From Amycolatopsis endophytica (GTDB lineage: Bacteria > Actinomycetota > Actinomycetes > Mycobacteriales > Pseudonocardiaceae): a DNA stretch of 64,000 bases. Under the pieces are notes generated by a model that ran no database searches, was not told where the DNA came from, and saw only the letters and a program-made list of their open reading frames with translations. The translations under genes were made by a program, and so were the position numbers. Numbering within the stretch: the first letter of the stretch is position 1; each line of letters opens with the position of its first letter. The stretch is from the NCBI RefSeq assembly GCF_013410405.1, contig NZ_JACCFK010000001.1:3286001-3350000 (forward strand), written 5' to 3'. Below, in pieces: positions 27,153-35,772 of the stretch.

Positions 27153-27899
27153 ATGGAGCGGGTCGGCACCGGCGAGCACGTCGTGCTCGTGCTGCACGGC
27201 TGGTTCGGGTCGTCGACGGCGTGGAAGGACCTCACGCCGCACCTCGACGGCCAGCGGTTCAGCTACGTCTTCCCCGACTTCCGGGGCTACGGCACGCGCA
27301 AGGACGAAGCGGGCGCGCACACCATCGCCGAAATGGCCGGCGACATGCTGCTGCTCGCCGACGAACTGGGCATCGACCGGTTCTCCGTCGTCGGGCACTC
27401 GATGGGCGGCAGCGTCATGCAGTACATCCTCGCCGAAGCGCCCGGCCGGGTCCGGTCCCTCTTCGGGATCTCCCCGGTCCCGGCCGGCGGGGTGCCGTTC
27501 GACGAGGAGACCTGGCAGCTGTTCGGCAGCGCGGCCGAGGACCCGGCGAGCCGTCGCGCGATCATCGACTTCACCACCGGCGGCCGCCACCCCGACGCGT
27601 GGCTCGAGGGCATGGTCATCCACTCGCTGGAGAACTCCGACAAGGCCGCGTTCGGCGAGTACCTCGGCGCGTGGGCGAAGACCGACTTCTCCGAGCGGAT
27701 CGCGGGCAACGAGGTACCGGTCAAGGTCGTCGTCGGTGAGCACGACCCGGCGCTGTCCGAGGAGTTCATGCTCGCGACCTTCGGCCAGTGGTACCCGAAA
27801 CTGGAACTCGAAGTGATGCCCGACGCCGGGCACTACGCCGCCGACGAGGTCCCGGTGACGCTCGCCAACACGATCGAAGTGTTCCTGGACGAGCACTGA
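27153..27899 (+). CDS. alpha/beta hydrolase
   Basis: A 248-aa alpha/beta-hydrolase fold enzyme. HGWFGSSTAW is the oxyanion region. The nucleophile is Ser83 in GHSMGG, the acid is the Asp in VVGEHDPAL, and the catalytic His lies in PDAGHYAADEVP. GGAGGG precedes the ATG. It overlaps the P450 start by one base and so forms an operon with it. Substrate unknown: an ester or C-C bond hydrolase acting with the P450 on an aromatic or terpenoid/steroid compound is plausible. Confidence 0.88.
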   Translation: MERVGTGEHVVLVLHGWFGSSTAWKDLTPHLDGQRFSYVFPDFRGYGTRKDEAGAHTIAEMAGDMLLLADELGIDRFSVVGHSMGGSVMQYILAEAPGRVRSLFGISPVPAGGVPFDEETWQLFGSAAEDPASRRAIIDFTTGGRHPDAWLEGMVIHSLENSDKAAFGEYLGAWAKTDFSERIAGNEVPVKVVVGEHDPALSEEFMLATFGQWYPKLELEVMPDAGHYAADEVPVTLANTIEVFLDEH

Positions 27900-29137
27900 T
27901 GTCCGGTGTGGACGTCTTCGACCCGAGGGTGTTCGCCCGTGGCATACCGCACGACGAGCTGCGCCGCCTGCGTGACGCCGAACCCGTCGCGTGGCAGGAC
28001 GAACACGAGGTGCTGGACTGGCCCGCCGGGCCCGGCTACTGGGCCGTGACACGTTACGACGATGTCCGGCACGTCCTGCGCACCCCCGAGGTGTTCTCGT
28101 CGTGGCTCGGTGCCACCCAGATCCGCGACCCCGAACCCGACGACCTCGCGTTCATCCGGCGCATGATCCTCAACATGGACGCGCCCGAGCACAACCGCCT
28201 GCGCCGCATCGTGTCCGCGGTGTTCACCCGGCGCAGGCTGGAACGCTCGGCCGACCAGATCGCCGCGCGTGCGCGTGCCCTGATCGGAGCGGTCGTGCCG
28301 CGTGGTCAGTGCGACCTGCCCGTCGAGGTCACCGACGACTTTCCGCTGCTCAACCTCGCCGACCTGATCGGGGTGCCGCCCGAGGACCGCGGGCTGCTGC
28401 TGAAGTGGACCAACCGCGTCATCGGCTACCAGGACCCGGAACACGCCGAGGTCGTCCGCGACGCGCAGGGGAAGCCGGTGAACCCCCGATCACCCGCGAT
28501 GCTGGCGGACATGTTCGACTACGCGCAGGAACTGGCCTCGGCCAAACGGCGCGATCCGGCCGACGACCTGATGACCGCGTTGGTTCAAGCCACTGTGGAC
28601 GGTCGCTCGCTGGACGACGCCGAGCTGCGGATGTTCTTCTTCCTGATGGTGATCGCCGGCAACGACACCGTGCGCAGCGCGTTGCCGGGCGGGGTGCTGG
28701 CGCTGGTGCAGAACCCGGGTGAGTACCGGCGGTTGCGGGCCGATCCGGATCTGGTGCCGTCGGCGGTCGAGGAGATGCTGCGCTGGCATCCGCCGGTGCT
28801 GACGTTCCGGCGTACGGCGGTGCGTGACGTGGAATTGGGGGGTGCGCGGATCGCGGCGGGGGACAAGGTCGTGGTGTATTTCGCGTCGGCGCACTTCGAT
28901 GAGCGGAGGTATCCGGATCCGTATCGGTTCGATGTGACGCGAGGGGCGGAGCATTTGGCGTTCGGGCAGGGGCCGCATCTGTGTCTGGGGGCGCATTTCG
29001 GGCGGTTGCAGATGCGGGTGTTCTTCCGGGAGTTTCTGACTTTGCTGCCCGAGGTGCAGGTGGGCGGGGAGGTGCGGCGGTTGACGTCGAACTTCATCAA
29101 CGGGGTGACGCATTTGCCGTTGGTGTGGGGTTTGTAG
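27899..29137 (+). CDS. cytochrome P450
   Basis: A 412-aa class I bacterial P450. The haem-binding Cys362 is in FGQGPHLCLG, the oxygen-activating I-helix is AGNDT at 253-257, and ExxR is Glu292-Arg295. The ILNMDAPEHNRLRRIVS segment and the C-terminal NGVTHLPLVW resemble CYP124/125/142-type steroid or lipid hydroxylases more than the guaiacol demethylase GcoA, although a vanillate decarboxylase operon lies upstream. No ferredoxin or reductase gene is adjacent. The stop codon TAG is formed by the first bases of repeat island B. Confidence 0.9.
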   Translation: MSGVDVFDPRVFARGIPHDELRRLRDAEPVAWQDEHEVLDWPAGPGYWAVTRYDDVRHVLRTPEVFSSWLGATQIRDPEPDDLAFIRRMILNMDAPEHNRLRRIVSAVFTRRRLERSADQIAARARALIGAVVPRGQCDLPVEVTDDFPLLNLADLIGVPPEDRGLLLKWTNRVIGYQDPEHAEVVRDAQGKPVNPRSPAMLADMFDYAQELASAKRRDPADDLMTALVQATVDGRSLDDAELRMFFFLMVIAGNDTVRSALPGGVLALVQNPGEYRRLRADPDLVPSAVEEMLRWHPPVLTFRRTAVRDVELGGARIAAGDKVVVYFASAHFDERRYPDPYRFDVTRGAEHLAFGQGPHLCLGAHFGRLQMRVFFREFLTLLPEVQVGGEVRRLTSNFINGVTHLPLVWGL

Positions 29138-29285
29138 CCGCTACGCGGGTTGGAGTTCGCGCCCCGGAACGCAGAACTCACCGACGAGAGCGTGGAACTC
29201 GCGCGCGGGAACGTGGGACTCGCCGGGCGGGTCGGCGAGTCCCACGTCACGTTCGCCCGGCGCACTGACACCCGCGTAGCGGCTA
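29135..29285. repeat. intergenic 21-nt-period array with perfect terminal inverted repeats (island B)
   Basis: The element is bounded by TAGCCGCTACGCGGGT (29135-29150) and its exact complement ACCCGCGTAGCGGCTA (29270-29285). Inside, cores GCAGAACTC (29171), GTGGAACTC (29192) and GTGGGACTC (29213) are 21 nt apart, then GAGTCCCAC follows inverted at 29237. The centre forms a perfect 12-bp stem, GTGGGACTCGCC/GGCGAGTCCCAC, with a 9-nt loop. Both convergent genes (P450 and pxpA) end in TAG stops that are the outermost bases of the element. Confidence 0.88.
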
Positions 29286-30044
29286 CGCGGCGAACGCTTC
29301 CACCGAAACCCCGGCTTCCACCAGGGCTGCCCGGACTCGGTGGCCGATCTCCACTGCTCCCGGCGTATCTCCGTGCAGGCACAGGGACTCGGGCCGTACC
29401 TGCACCTCGCTGCCGTCGATGGCGGTGACCACGCCCTCCGTCGCCATCCGGACGCAGCGTCGCACGACCTCGTCGGGGTCGTGGATCACCGCACCGGGCT
29501 CCCGCCGGGAAACGAGAGTACCTTCCGGCGTGTAAGCCCGGTCGGCAAAGGCTTCACGCACGGGACGCAGACCGGCGGCCTCCGACTGGCGCAGCCATTC
29601 CGAACCCGGCAACCCGAGCACCGGCAACGACGGGTCGAACAGCCGCACCGCTTCGACCACCGCCGCGGCCTGGTCGGCGTGGTGCACGATCGCGTTGTAG
29701 AGCGCGCCGTGTGGCTTCACGTAGGCGACCCGGGTGCCCGCAATCCTGGCGAAAGCGTCCAGGGCGCCGATCTGGTACAGCACGTCGTTGACCAGCTCGT
29801 CCGCGGTCACGTCCATGAACCGTCGCCCGAATCCCGCCAGGTCACGGTAGGCGACCTGCGCCCCGACCGCGACACCACGGGCAGCCGCGGCGGCTGTCAC
29901 GGTGCGCAGCGTGCTGGGATCGCCGGCGTGGAAACCACAGGCGACGTTCGCGCTCGACACGATCTCCAGAAGCGCGTCGTCCTCCGTCAGGTGCCAGGCG
30001 CCGAAACCCTCACCCAGATCCGCGTTCAGATCCACCCCGGTCAC
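29283..30044 (-). CDS. pxpA: 5-oxoprolinase subunit A (LamB/YcsF family)
   Basis: A 253-aa protein. The family opening VDLNADLGEGFGAW and SANVACGFHAGDPSTL are clear, along with VKPHGALYNAIVHH and the C-terminal LCLHGDTPGA. PxpA, with PxpB and PxpC, hydrolyses 5-oxoproline; the B and C subunits are not in this window. The start overlaps the cobN stop by four bases (ATGA), so it is translationally coupled to a cobalamin gene although no metabolic link is obvious. Its stop is formed by island B. Confidence 0.9.
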   Translation of the reverse strand: MTGVDLNADLGEGFGAWHLTEDDALLEIVSSANVACGFHAGDPSTLRTVTAAAAARGVAVGAQVAYRDLAGFGRRFMDVTADELVNDVLYQIGALDAFARIAGTRVAYVKPHGALYNAIVHHADQAAAVVEAVRLFDPSLPVLGLPGSEWLRQSEAAGLRPVREAFADRAYTPEGTLVSRREPGAVIHDPDEVVRRCVRMATEGVVTAIDGSEVQVRPESLCLHGDTPGAVEIGHRVRAALVEAGVSVEAFAA

Positions 30045-33000
30045 TCGCCCTCCAGCTCACCTTCGGTCCGCAGGTACACCTCACGCAACTGTCCCAGCAG
30101 CTCCGGATCCGGCTCCGCCCACAGGCCACGGTCGGCGGCCTCGGTCAGCCGCTCGATGATGCCGCGCAACGCCCACGGGTTGGCCTTCGCCAGGAACTCC
30201 TGGTTCTGCTGGTCGAGAACGTAGGACTGGGACAGCTTTTCATACATCCAGTCCTGCACGACCCCGGCGGTCGCGTCGAAGCCGAACAGGTAGTCCACCG
30301 TGGCCGCGAGCTCGAATGCACCCTTGTAGCCGTGCTTGCGCATCGCGGCGATCCAGCGCGGGTTGACCACCCTGGCGCGGAACACGCGGGCCGTCTCCTC
30401 CGACAACGACCGCGTGCGCACCGAGTCCGGGCTGGTCGAATCGCCCACGTAGGAGGCCGGGGCCTGCCCGGTCAGCGAGCGGGTGAAGGCGATCATCCCG
30501 CCGTGGTACTGGAAGTAGTCATCCGAGTCGGCGATGTCGTGCTCACGCGTGTCGGTGTTCTTCGCCGCGACCTCGATGCGCCGGTACGCGCTCTCCATGT
30601 CCGGCCGGGCCTCGACGCCGTCCAGATCCCGGCCGTACGCGTATCCACCCCACGTGGCGTACACCTCGGCCAGATCGGCGTCGTCACGCCAGTTGCCGGA
30701 GTCCAGCAGTGGCAGGATTCCCGCACCGTACGCGCCCGGCTTCGAACCGAAGATCCGGGTGGTCGCCCGGCGCTCGTCGCCGTGCTCCGCGACATCCGCC
30801 CGCACATGCGCGCGCACGAAGTTCTCGGAGGCGGGCTCGTCCAGCGACGCGGCCAGCCGCACGGCGTCGTCGAGCAGGTCGACCACGTGCGGGAACGCGT
30901 CCCGGAAGAAGCCGCTGATCCGGACCGTCACGTCGATGCGCGGTCGTCCCAGCTCGGCGAGCGGGATCGGCTCCAGTCCCGTCACCCGGCGGGACGCGTC
31001 GTCCCACACCGGCTGGATTCCCAGCAGCGCCAGCACTTCCGCGGCGTCGTCACCGGACGTGCGCATCGCCGACGTGCCCCACACCGAAAGGCCGACCGAC
31101 TTCGGCCACTCGCCGGTGTCCTCGCGGTAGCGCTTCACCAGCGAGTCCGCCAGCGCCTGCCCGGTCTCCCACGCCAGACGGCTCGGGATGGCCTTCGGGT
31201 CGACGGTGTAGAAGTTCCGCCCGGTCGGCAGCACGTTGACCAGCCCGCGCAGCGGCGACCCGCTCGGCCCCGCCGCGATGTAGCCGCCGTCGAGCGCGTG
31301 CAGCACCGCGTCGATTTCCGTCGAAGTACCGGCCAGCCGCGGCACGATCTCGGTGGCCGCGAACGTCAGCACGCGCGCGACCTCCGGACCGGAGGCCACC
31401 TCGGCCACCGCGTCCGGTGACCAGTCCCGCTTCTCCATGGCCTCGACCAGCGCCCGCGCCGACGCCTCGATGGCGTCCACTTCGGAGGTCGGGGCCCCGT
31501 CGGTCAGGCCGAGCACCGTCCGCAACCCGGGTACCGCACCGGCTGTGCCGCCCCACATCTGTTGTGCCCGCAGCATCGCGAGGACGAGGTTCACCCGCGC
31601 CTCACCGGTCGGCGCCGCGCCCAGGATGTGCAGGCCGTCGCGGATCTGCGCGTCCTTGACCTCGCACAGCCAGCCGTCGATGTGCAGCAGGAAGTCGTCG
31701 AACTCGGCGTCGTGCGGTCGCTCCGCGACACCGAGGTCGTGGTCGAGCTTCGCGGCCTGGATCAGCGTCCAGATCTGCGCGCGGATCGCGGGCAGTTTCG
31801 CCGGGTCCATCGCCGCGATGTTGGCGTGCTCGTCGAGCAGTTGCTCCAGGCGCGCGAGGTCGCCGTAGCTCTCCGCGCGGGCCATCGGCGGGATCAGGTG
31901 GTCGACGATCGTGGCGTGCGCGCGCCGCTTGGCCTGCGCGCCCTCGCCGGGGTCGTTGATCAGGAACGGGTAGATCAGCGGCAGGTTGCCCAGCACCGCG
32001 TCCGGGCCACACGCGGCGGACAGCCCGGCGTTCTTGCCCGGCAACCATTCGAGCGACCCGTGCTTGCCGAGGTGGACGACCGCGTGCGCGCCGAACTCCT
32101 CCTCGATCCAGCGGTAGCAGGCGAGGTAGTGGTGACTCGGTGGCAGGTCCGGGTTGTGGTAGATGGCCACCGGGTTCTCACCGAACCCGCGTGGCGGCTG
32201 GATCATCAGCAGGATGTTGCCGGCCTGGAGCGAGGCCAGCACGATGTCACCGTCCGGATCGGACGACGAGTCGACGTACAGCTCGCCCGGCGGCGGGCCC
32301 CAGTGCTCCTCCATGTCCGCGCGCAGCGCTTCGGGCAGCGCGGCGAACCACTCCCGGTAGCGGGCTGCCGGGACGCGGATCGGGTTGCCGGACAACTGTT
32401 CCTCGGTCAGCCACTCCGGATCCTGCCCGCCCGCGGCGATCAGCGCGTGGATCAGGGCGTCGCCGTCGGGCTGGTCGGTGCCCGTCGGCTCGACGCCGGG
32501 AAACGGCTCGTCACCGAGGTCGTAGCCCTGGTCCCGCATGCGGCGCAGCAGCTCGATCGCCGAGGCCGGGGTGTCCAGGCCGACCGCGTTGCCGACGCGC
32601 GAATGCTTCGTCGGGTACGCCGAGAGCATCAACACGATCTTGCGCTCGGACGGCGGAGTGTGCCGCAGGCGCGCGTGCGCGAGCGCGATCTTCGCCACGC
32701 GGGAGGCGCGCTCGGCGTCGGGCACGTAGTGCGGCAGGCCGTCGTCGTCGATCTCCTTGAACGAGAACGGCACCGTGATCAGGCGGCCGTCGAACTCCGG
32801 CACCGCCATCTGGTTGCCCGCGTCGAGCGGGGACAGGCCGTCCTCGTTGTCCTCCCAGGTCGCGCGGTCGCTGGTCAGGCACAGCGCCTGCAACGTCGGC
32901 ACGTCCAGCGCGGCCAGCTCGGCGACGTCCCATGCCTCGTCATCGCCACCCGCGCCCACCCCGGACGGCCGGGTGCCCCCCGCGGCGAGCACCGTGACCA

Positions 33001-33631
33001 GCAGCGCGTCCGCTCTGCGCAGCTCGGCCATCATCGCCGGCTCGCGTGAGCGCAACGAGGCGCAGTAGATCGGCAGCGCCTGCCCGCCCGCGTCCTCGAC
33101 CGCCTCGGCCAGCGCGTCGACGAACCGGGTGTTCCCGGACAGGTGGTGGGCGCGGTAGTAGAGGATCGCGACGACCGGGCCGCCGGAGTTCACGGCGCGG
33201 CGGCCTTTTCGATCCAGGAAACCCCACGCGGGCTGCTCGGACGGCGGCTCGAACCCGTCGCCGGTGAGCAGCAGCGTGTCGGACAGGAACCGGTGCAGTT
33301 GCGTGAGGTTGGCCGGACCGCCCTGCGCGAGGTAGGCGTGTGCCTCGGTGGCGATGCCCGCCGGGACCGTGGACAACGCCATCAGCTCCGCGTCCGGAGT
33401 CTGCTCGCCGCCGAGGACCACCACGTGTTTCCCGCTCGCGCGGACGGTGTCCAGGCCCTCCTGCCACGTCCGCGCCGATCCCAGGATGCGGACCACCACG
33501 ACGTCGGCGCTCTCCAGCAGTCCGGGCAGCTCGGCGAGGTCGAGCCGGGCCGGGTTGGCCAGGGTGAAGCCGGCCTCGCTGGTGCGGGCGCTGAGCAGGT
33601 CGGTGTCCGAAGTGGACAGCAGCAGGATCAC
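30041..33631 (-). CDS. cobN: cobaltochelatase subunit CobN
   Basis: A 1196-aa large chelatase subunit of normal length. It shows the CobN/BchH signatures VVHLGKHGSLEWLPGKNAGL (substrate pocket His-rich segment), IPLAELGRPRIDVTVRISGF and MRKHGYKGAFELAATVDYLF. It inserts Co(II) into hydrogenobyrinate a,c-diamide with ATP, working with an AAA+/MIDAS partner, probably the fused chelatase at 47391. GGAGGG precedes the GTG start. It lies 51 bases after the XRE regulator gene, and may be transcribed with the ABC transporter operon. No riboswitch fits in that short gap. Confidence 0.95.
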   Translation of the reverse strand: MILLLSTSDTDLLSARTSEAGFTLANPARLDLAELPGLLESADVVVVRILGSARTWQEGLDTVRASGKHVVVLGGEQTPDAELMALSTVPAGIATEAHAYLAQGGPANLTQLHRFLSDTLLLTGDGFEPPSEQPAWGFLDRKGRRAVNSGGPVVAILYYRAHHLSGNTRFVDALAEAVEDAGGQALPIYCASLRSREPAMMAELRRADALLVTVLAAGGTRPSGVGAGGDDEAWDVAELAALDVPTLQALCLTSDRATWEDNEDGLSPLDAGNQMAVPEFDGRLITVPFSFKEIDDDGLPHYVPDAERASRVAKIALAHARLRHTPPSERKIVLMLSAYPTKHSRVGNAVGLDTPASAIELLRRMRDQGYDLGDEPFPGVEPTGTDQPDGDALIHALIAAGGQDPEWLTEEQLSGNPIRVPAARYREWFAALPEALRADMEEHWGPPPGELYVDSSSDPDGDIVLASLQAGNILLMIQPPRGFGENPVAIYHNPDLPPSHHYLACYRWIEEEFGAHAVVHLGKHGSLEWLPGKNAGLSAACGPDAVLGNLPLIYPFLINDPGEGAQAKRRAHATIVDHLIPPMARAESYGDLARLEQLLDEHANIAAMDPAKLPAIRAQIWTLIQAAKLDHDLGVAERPHDAEFDDFLLHIDGWLCEVKDAQIRDGLHILGAAPTGEARVNLVLAMLRAQQMWGGTAGAVPGLRTVLGLTDGAPTSEVDAIEASARALVEAMEKRDWSPDAVAEVASGPEVARVLTFAATEIVPRLAGTSTEIDAVLHALDGGYIAAGPSGSPLRGLVNVLPTGRNFYTVDPKAIPSRLAWETGQALADSLVKRYREDTGEWPKSVGLSVWGTSAMRTSGDDAAEVLALLGIQPVWDDASRRVTGLEPIPLAELGRPRIDVTVRISGFFRDAFPHVVDLLDDAVRLAASLDEPASENFVRAHVRADVAEHGDERRATTRIFGSKPGAYGAGILPLLDSGNWRDDADLAEVYATWGGYAYGRDLDGVEARPDMESAYRRIEVAAKNTDTREHDIADSDDYFQYHGGMIAFTRSLTGQAPASYVGDSTSPDSVRTRSLSEETARVFRARVVNPRWIAAMRKHGYKGAFELAATVDYLFGFDATAGVVQDWMYEKLSQSYVLDQQNQEFLAKANPWALRGIIERLTEAADRGLWAEPDPELLGQLREVYLRTEGELEGE

Positions 33632-33682
33632 GGGGGTTCCCTCCTAGGTCCCCTCAACCCTGTCCGCCAGGAAGGCCCCGAG

Positions 33683-33916
33683 TCAAGCAGTCCGTTCGCC
33701 GAGACGGGGGAAGGGCTGCGTGGAGAAAATCACCTCAACGGGTACTTCGAAGTGTTCCGCGATGCGCAGCGCGAGGTACAGGCTCGGGCTGTACTCACCG
33801 CGCTCCAGGTAACCGATGGTCTGGTAGTGCACCCCGACCGCCTCGGCCAGCTGCCGCCGCGAGATGCCGCGCTCGGCGCGCAGCATGGCGATGCGGTTGT
33901 AGATCGACTCGCTCAT
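33683..33916 (-). CDS. XRE-family small transcriptional regulator
   Basis: A 77-aa helix-turn-helix protein. IAMLRAERGISRRQLAEAVG and VHYQTIGYLERGEYSPSL form the Cro/CI fold. Such short YozG-like regulators commonly close ABC-2 exporter operons. The ATG overlaps the permease stop by four bases. It may autoregulate the operon through the inverted repeat at 35705-35724 (inference). Confidence 0.87.
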   Translation of the reverse strand: MSESIYNRIAMLRAERGISRRQLAEAVGVHYQTIGYLERGEYSPSLYLALRIAEHFEVPVEVIFSTQPFPRLGERTA

Positions 33917-34758
33917 CCCGGAACCCGCTGCAGTGCCTTCTCCCGGCGGGCGGCCACGGACGAACCGGACTCGCGCCGCGCCATCCTGCGCAGCAGAACC
34001 GGCGCCAGGAGCAGTCCCGCGACCGCCCACGCCCCGAGCACGCCGAGCGTTTCCCAGGCCCGCCACGATCCGCCGATCTCGACCGCGGCCATCGCGTCCG
34101 GCAGGAACGCCGAGCGCATGCCCAGACCCAGCCAGTACAGCGGGAACACCTGCGCGATGCCCTGGACCCACGACGGCAGCTCGCCGATCGGGTAGAAGAT
34201 GCCGGACACGGCGACCAGCGCCGTCACCGGCAGCATCACCACGCCCATGGTCCGCGGGTTCTCGAACAGCGACCCGAGCACCGCGCCGATCGGCAGTGTC
34301 GCGACCAGGCCGAGCGCCAGCACCCACACCAGGGTCACCCAGGTCAGGGCATCGATCTCCAGGCCGTCGAACAGGAACAGGCCCGGCACGACCAGCAGGA
34401 CGATGCCGGTCAGGGTCATGCCGGAGATCATCACGATCTTGCCGACGAGGTAACCGGACATCCCGTGCGGCAGCGCCTTCGCCCGCAGCAGCGTGCCGTC
34501 CTCGCGCTCGAGGGTGAGCTGCTGCATGGTGTTGATCATCGCGTTGAACCCGACGCTCGCGCCGATCAGGCTGGGGAGGGTCATCGAGCCGCGGGAGAAC
34601 GTGGTGCCGGGGATGGTCGAGCCCTTCATCAGGATCATCACGACCAGGAAGATCAGCGTCGGGAAGAGGTAGCCCCACAGGTCCTGGATGGTGGTGAAGC
34701 TCTGCCGCAGTTCGATCAGCCCGCGCCGGAACCCGGCCCGCAGTGCGGTGGTGGTCAT
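33913..34758 (-). CDS. ABC-2 type transporter permease
   Basis: A 281-aa integral membrane protein with about six hydrophobic segments, the clearest being GYLFPTLIFLVVMILM, ISGMTLTGIVLLVVPGLFLF, LVWVLALGLVATLPIG and LGVLGAWAVAGLLLAPVLLR. The loop LEREDGTLLRAKALPHGM is typical of ABC-2 permeases. It pairs with the ATPase immediately upstream (four-base overlap) and the XRE gene downstream. The exported substrate, drug or lipid, is unknown. Confidence 0.9.
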   Translation of the reverse strand: MTTTALRAGFRRGLIELRQSFTTIQDLWGYLFPTLIFLVVMILMKGSTIPGTTFSRGSMTLPSLIGASVGFNAMINTMQQLTLEREDGTLLRAKALPHGMSGYLVGKIVMISGMTLTGIVLLVVPGLFLFDGLEIDALTWVTLVWVLALGLVATLPIGAVLGSLFENPRTMGVVMLPVTALVAVSGIFYPIGELPSWVQGIAQVFPLYWLGLGMRSAFLPDAMAAVEIGGSWRAWETLGVLGAWAVAGLLLAPVLLRRMARRESGSSVAARREKALQRVPG

Positions 34759-35669
34759 CGGGCGCTCCCTTCGAACTTGCGCAGCAGCGCCATGTAGGTG
34801 TCCTCCAGACTGGCCCGGCGCACCTCCAGGTCCTCGATCTCGTCGTCGTACTGCGCGAACAGCTCGCGCACGTACTTCGTGGCGTCCGTGGTCGCGTGCA
34901 CGTAGCGCTGCCCGTCACGCGTCCAGCGCACTTCGGCGTCGGTGGACATCTCGCGGCTCAGCTGATCGGCCGAGCCGTTCGCGATGATCGTGCCGCCCGC
35001 CAGGATGAGGATCCGGTCGGCGAGTTTTTCGGCCTCGTCGAGGTCGTGTGTGGTGAGCAGGATCGTGGTGTCGGACTCGTCGGCCAGGCGGTGCACCAGG
35101 TCGTGGAACTCGCGGCGTGCCTCCGGGTCGAAGCCCGCGGTCGGCTCGTCGAGGAACAACAGCTCGGGGAGCCCGACGATGCCGATCGCCACGTCCAGCC
35201 GCCGACGCTGCCCGCCGGAGAGCTGCCCGACCCGCTTGTGCGCGTGCGGGGTCAGGCCGACGGTGGCGACCAGCTCGTCGGTGTCCCAGGGGCGCCGGAA
35301 GCCCGTGTAGTACGAGCCGAAGTGGGCCAGCAGCTCACGCACGCCCCACTTGCGGTGGTCGCGCCACGACTGCAACACGATGCCCAGCCGGGACCGCCAC
35401 GCCTCGTCGCCGCGCGCCGGGTCGGTGTCCAGTACGCGGACCCCGCCCGCCGAGCGCATCCGGAAGCCTTCGAGGATCTCGATCGTCGTCGTCTTGCCCG
35501 CGCCGTTCGGCCCGAGCAGTGCCAGCACCTCGCCGGGCGCGGCCGTGAACGACACGCCCTTGAGCACGTCGTGGGTGCCGTACCGCATGCGGAGGTCGCT
35601 GACGTCGAGCACCGGTTCACCGCCCCGCGAATGCGGTGGTCTCGTCGCCACCTGTCCCCAAGTTGTCAT
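34755..35669 (-). CDS. ABC transporter ATP-binding protein (exporter type)
   Basis: A 304-aa ATPase with Walker A GPNGAGKTTT, signature LSGGQRRRLDVA and Walker B LLFLDEPTAGFD, followed by LLTTHDLDEAEKLADRI. A C-terminal extension of about 70 residues is typical of the DrrA/CcmA-like drug and lipid exporters. It is the first gene of a three-gene operon (ATPase, permease, XRE) and is divergent to cobG. Confidence 0.92.
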   Translation of the reverse strand: MTTWGQVATRPPHSRGGEPVLDVSDLRMRYGTHDVLKGVSFTAAPGEVLALLGPNGAGKTTTIEILEGFRMRSAGGVRVLDTDPARGDEAWRSRLGIVLQSWRDHRKWGVRELLAHFGSYYTGFRRPWDTDELVATVGLTPHAHKRVGQLSGGQRRRLDVAIGIVGLPELLFLDEPTAGFDPEARREFHDLVHRLADESDTTILLTTHDLDEAEKLADRILILAGGTIIANGSADQLSREMSTDAEVRWTRDGQRYVHATTDATKYVRELFAQYDDEIEDLEVRRASLEDTYMALLRKFEGSAR

Positions 35670-35704
35670 AGTTGTTCTCCCCAGTGGTGCGCCAGTGCGA
35701 TGAA

Positions 35705-35724
35705 ATGTAGCAGACCTACTACAT
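35705..35724. promoter_or_regulatory. inverted repeat in the ABC operon/cobG divergent promoter
   Basis: ATGTAG (35705-35710) and CTACAT (35719-35724) form 6-bp arms with an 8-base spacer in the 103-base gap between the ABC operon and cobG. It may be the operator of the XRE regulator or belong to the divergent promoters. No cobalamin riboswitch boxes were found here. Confidence 0.45.
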
Positions 35725-35772
35725 ATGACCCAAGTCCTACTTCGGGGCCTTGGCGCCGTTTACAGTGAGCGC

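Noticed and set aside
29135..29285. Insertion sequence
   Set aside because: The element has inverted ends but is only 151 bp, has no transposase and no clear target duplication. A non-autonomous mobile element remains possible and is discussed in the findings.
28585..29382. 265-aa open frame on the minus strand across island B
   Set aside because: It lies opposite the P450 gene and reads through the repeat and into pxpA; composition is Arg/Ser-rich as expected for a shadow frame.
33632..33682. Cobalamin riboswitch before cobN
   Set aside because: The gap to the XRE gene is only 51 bases and none of the aptamer boxes is present.
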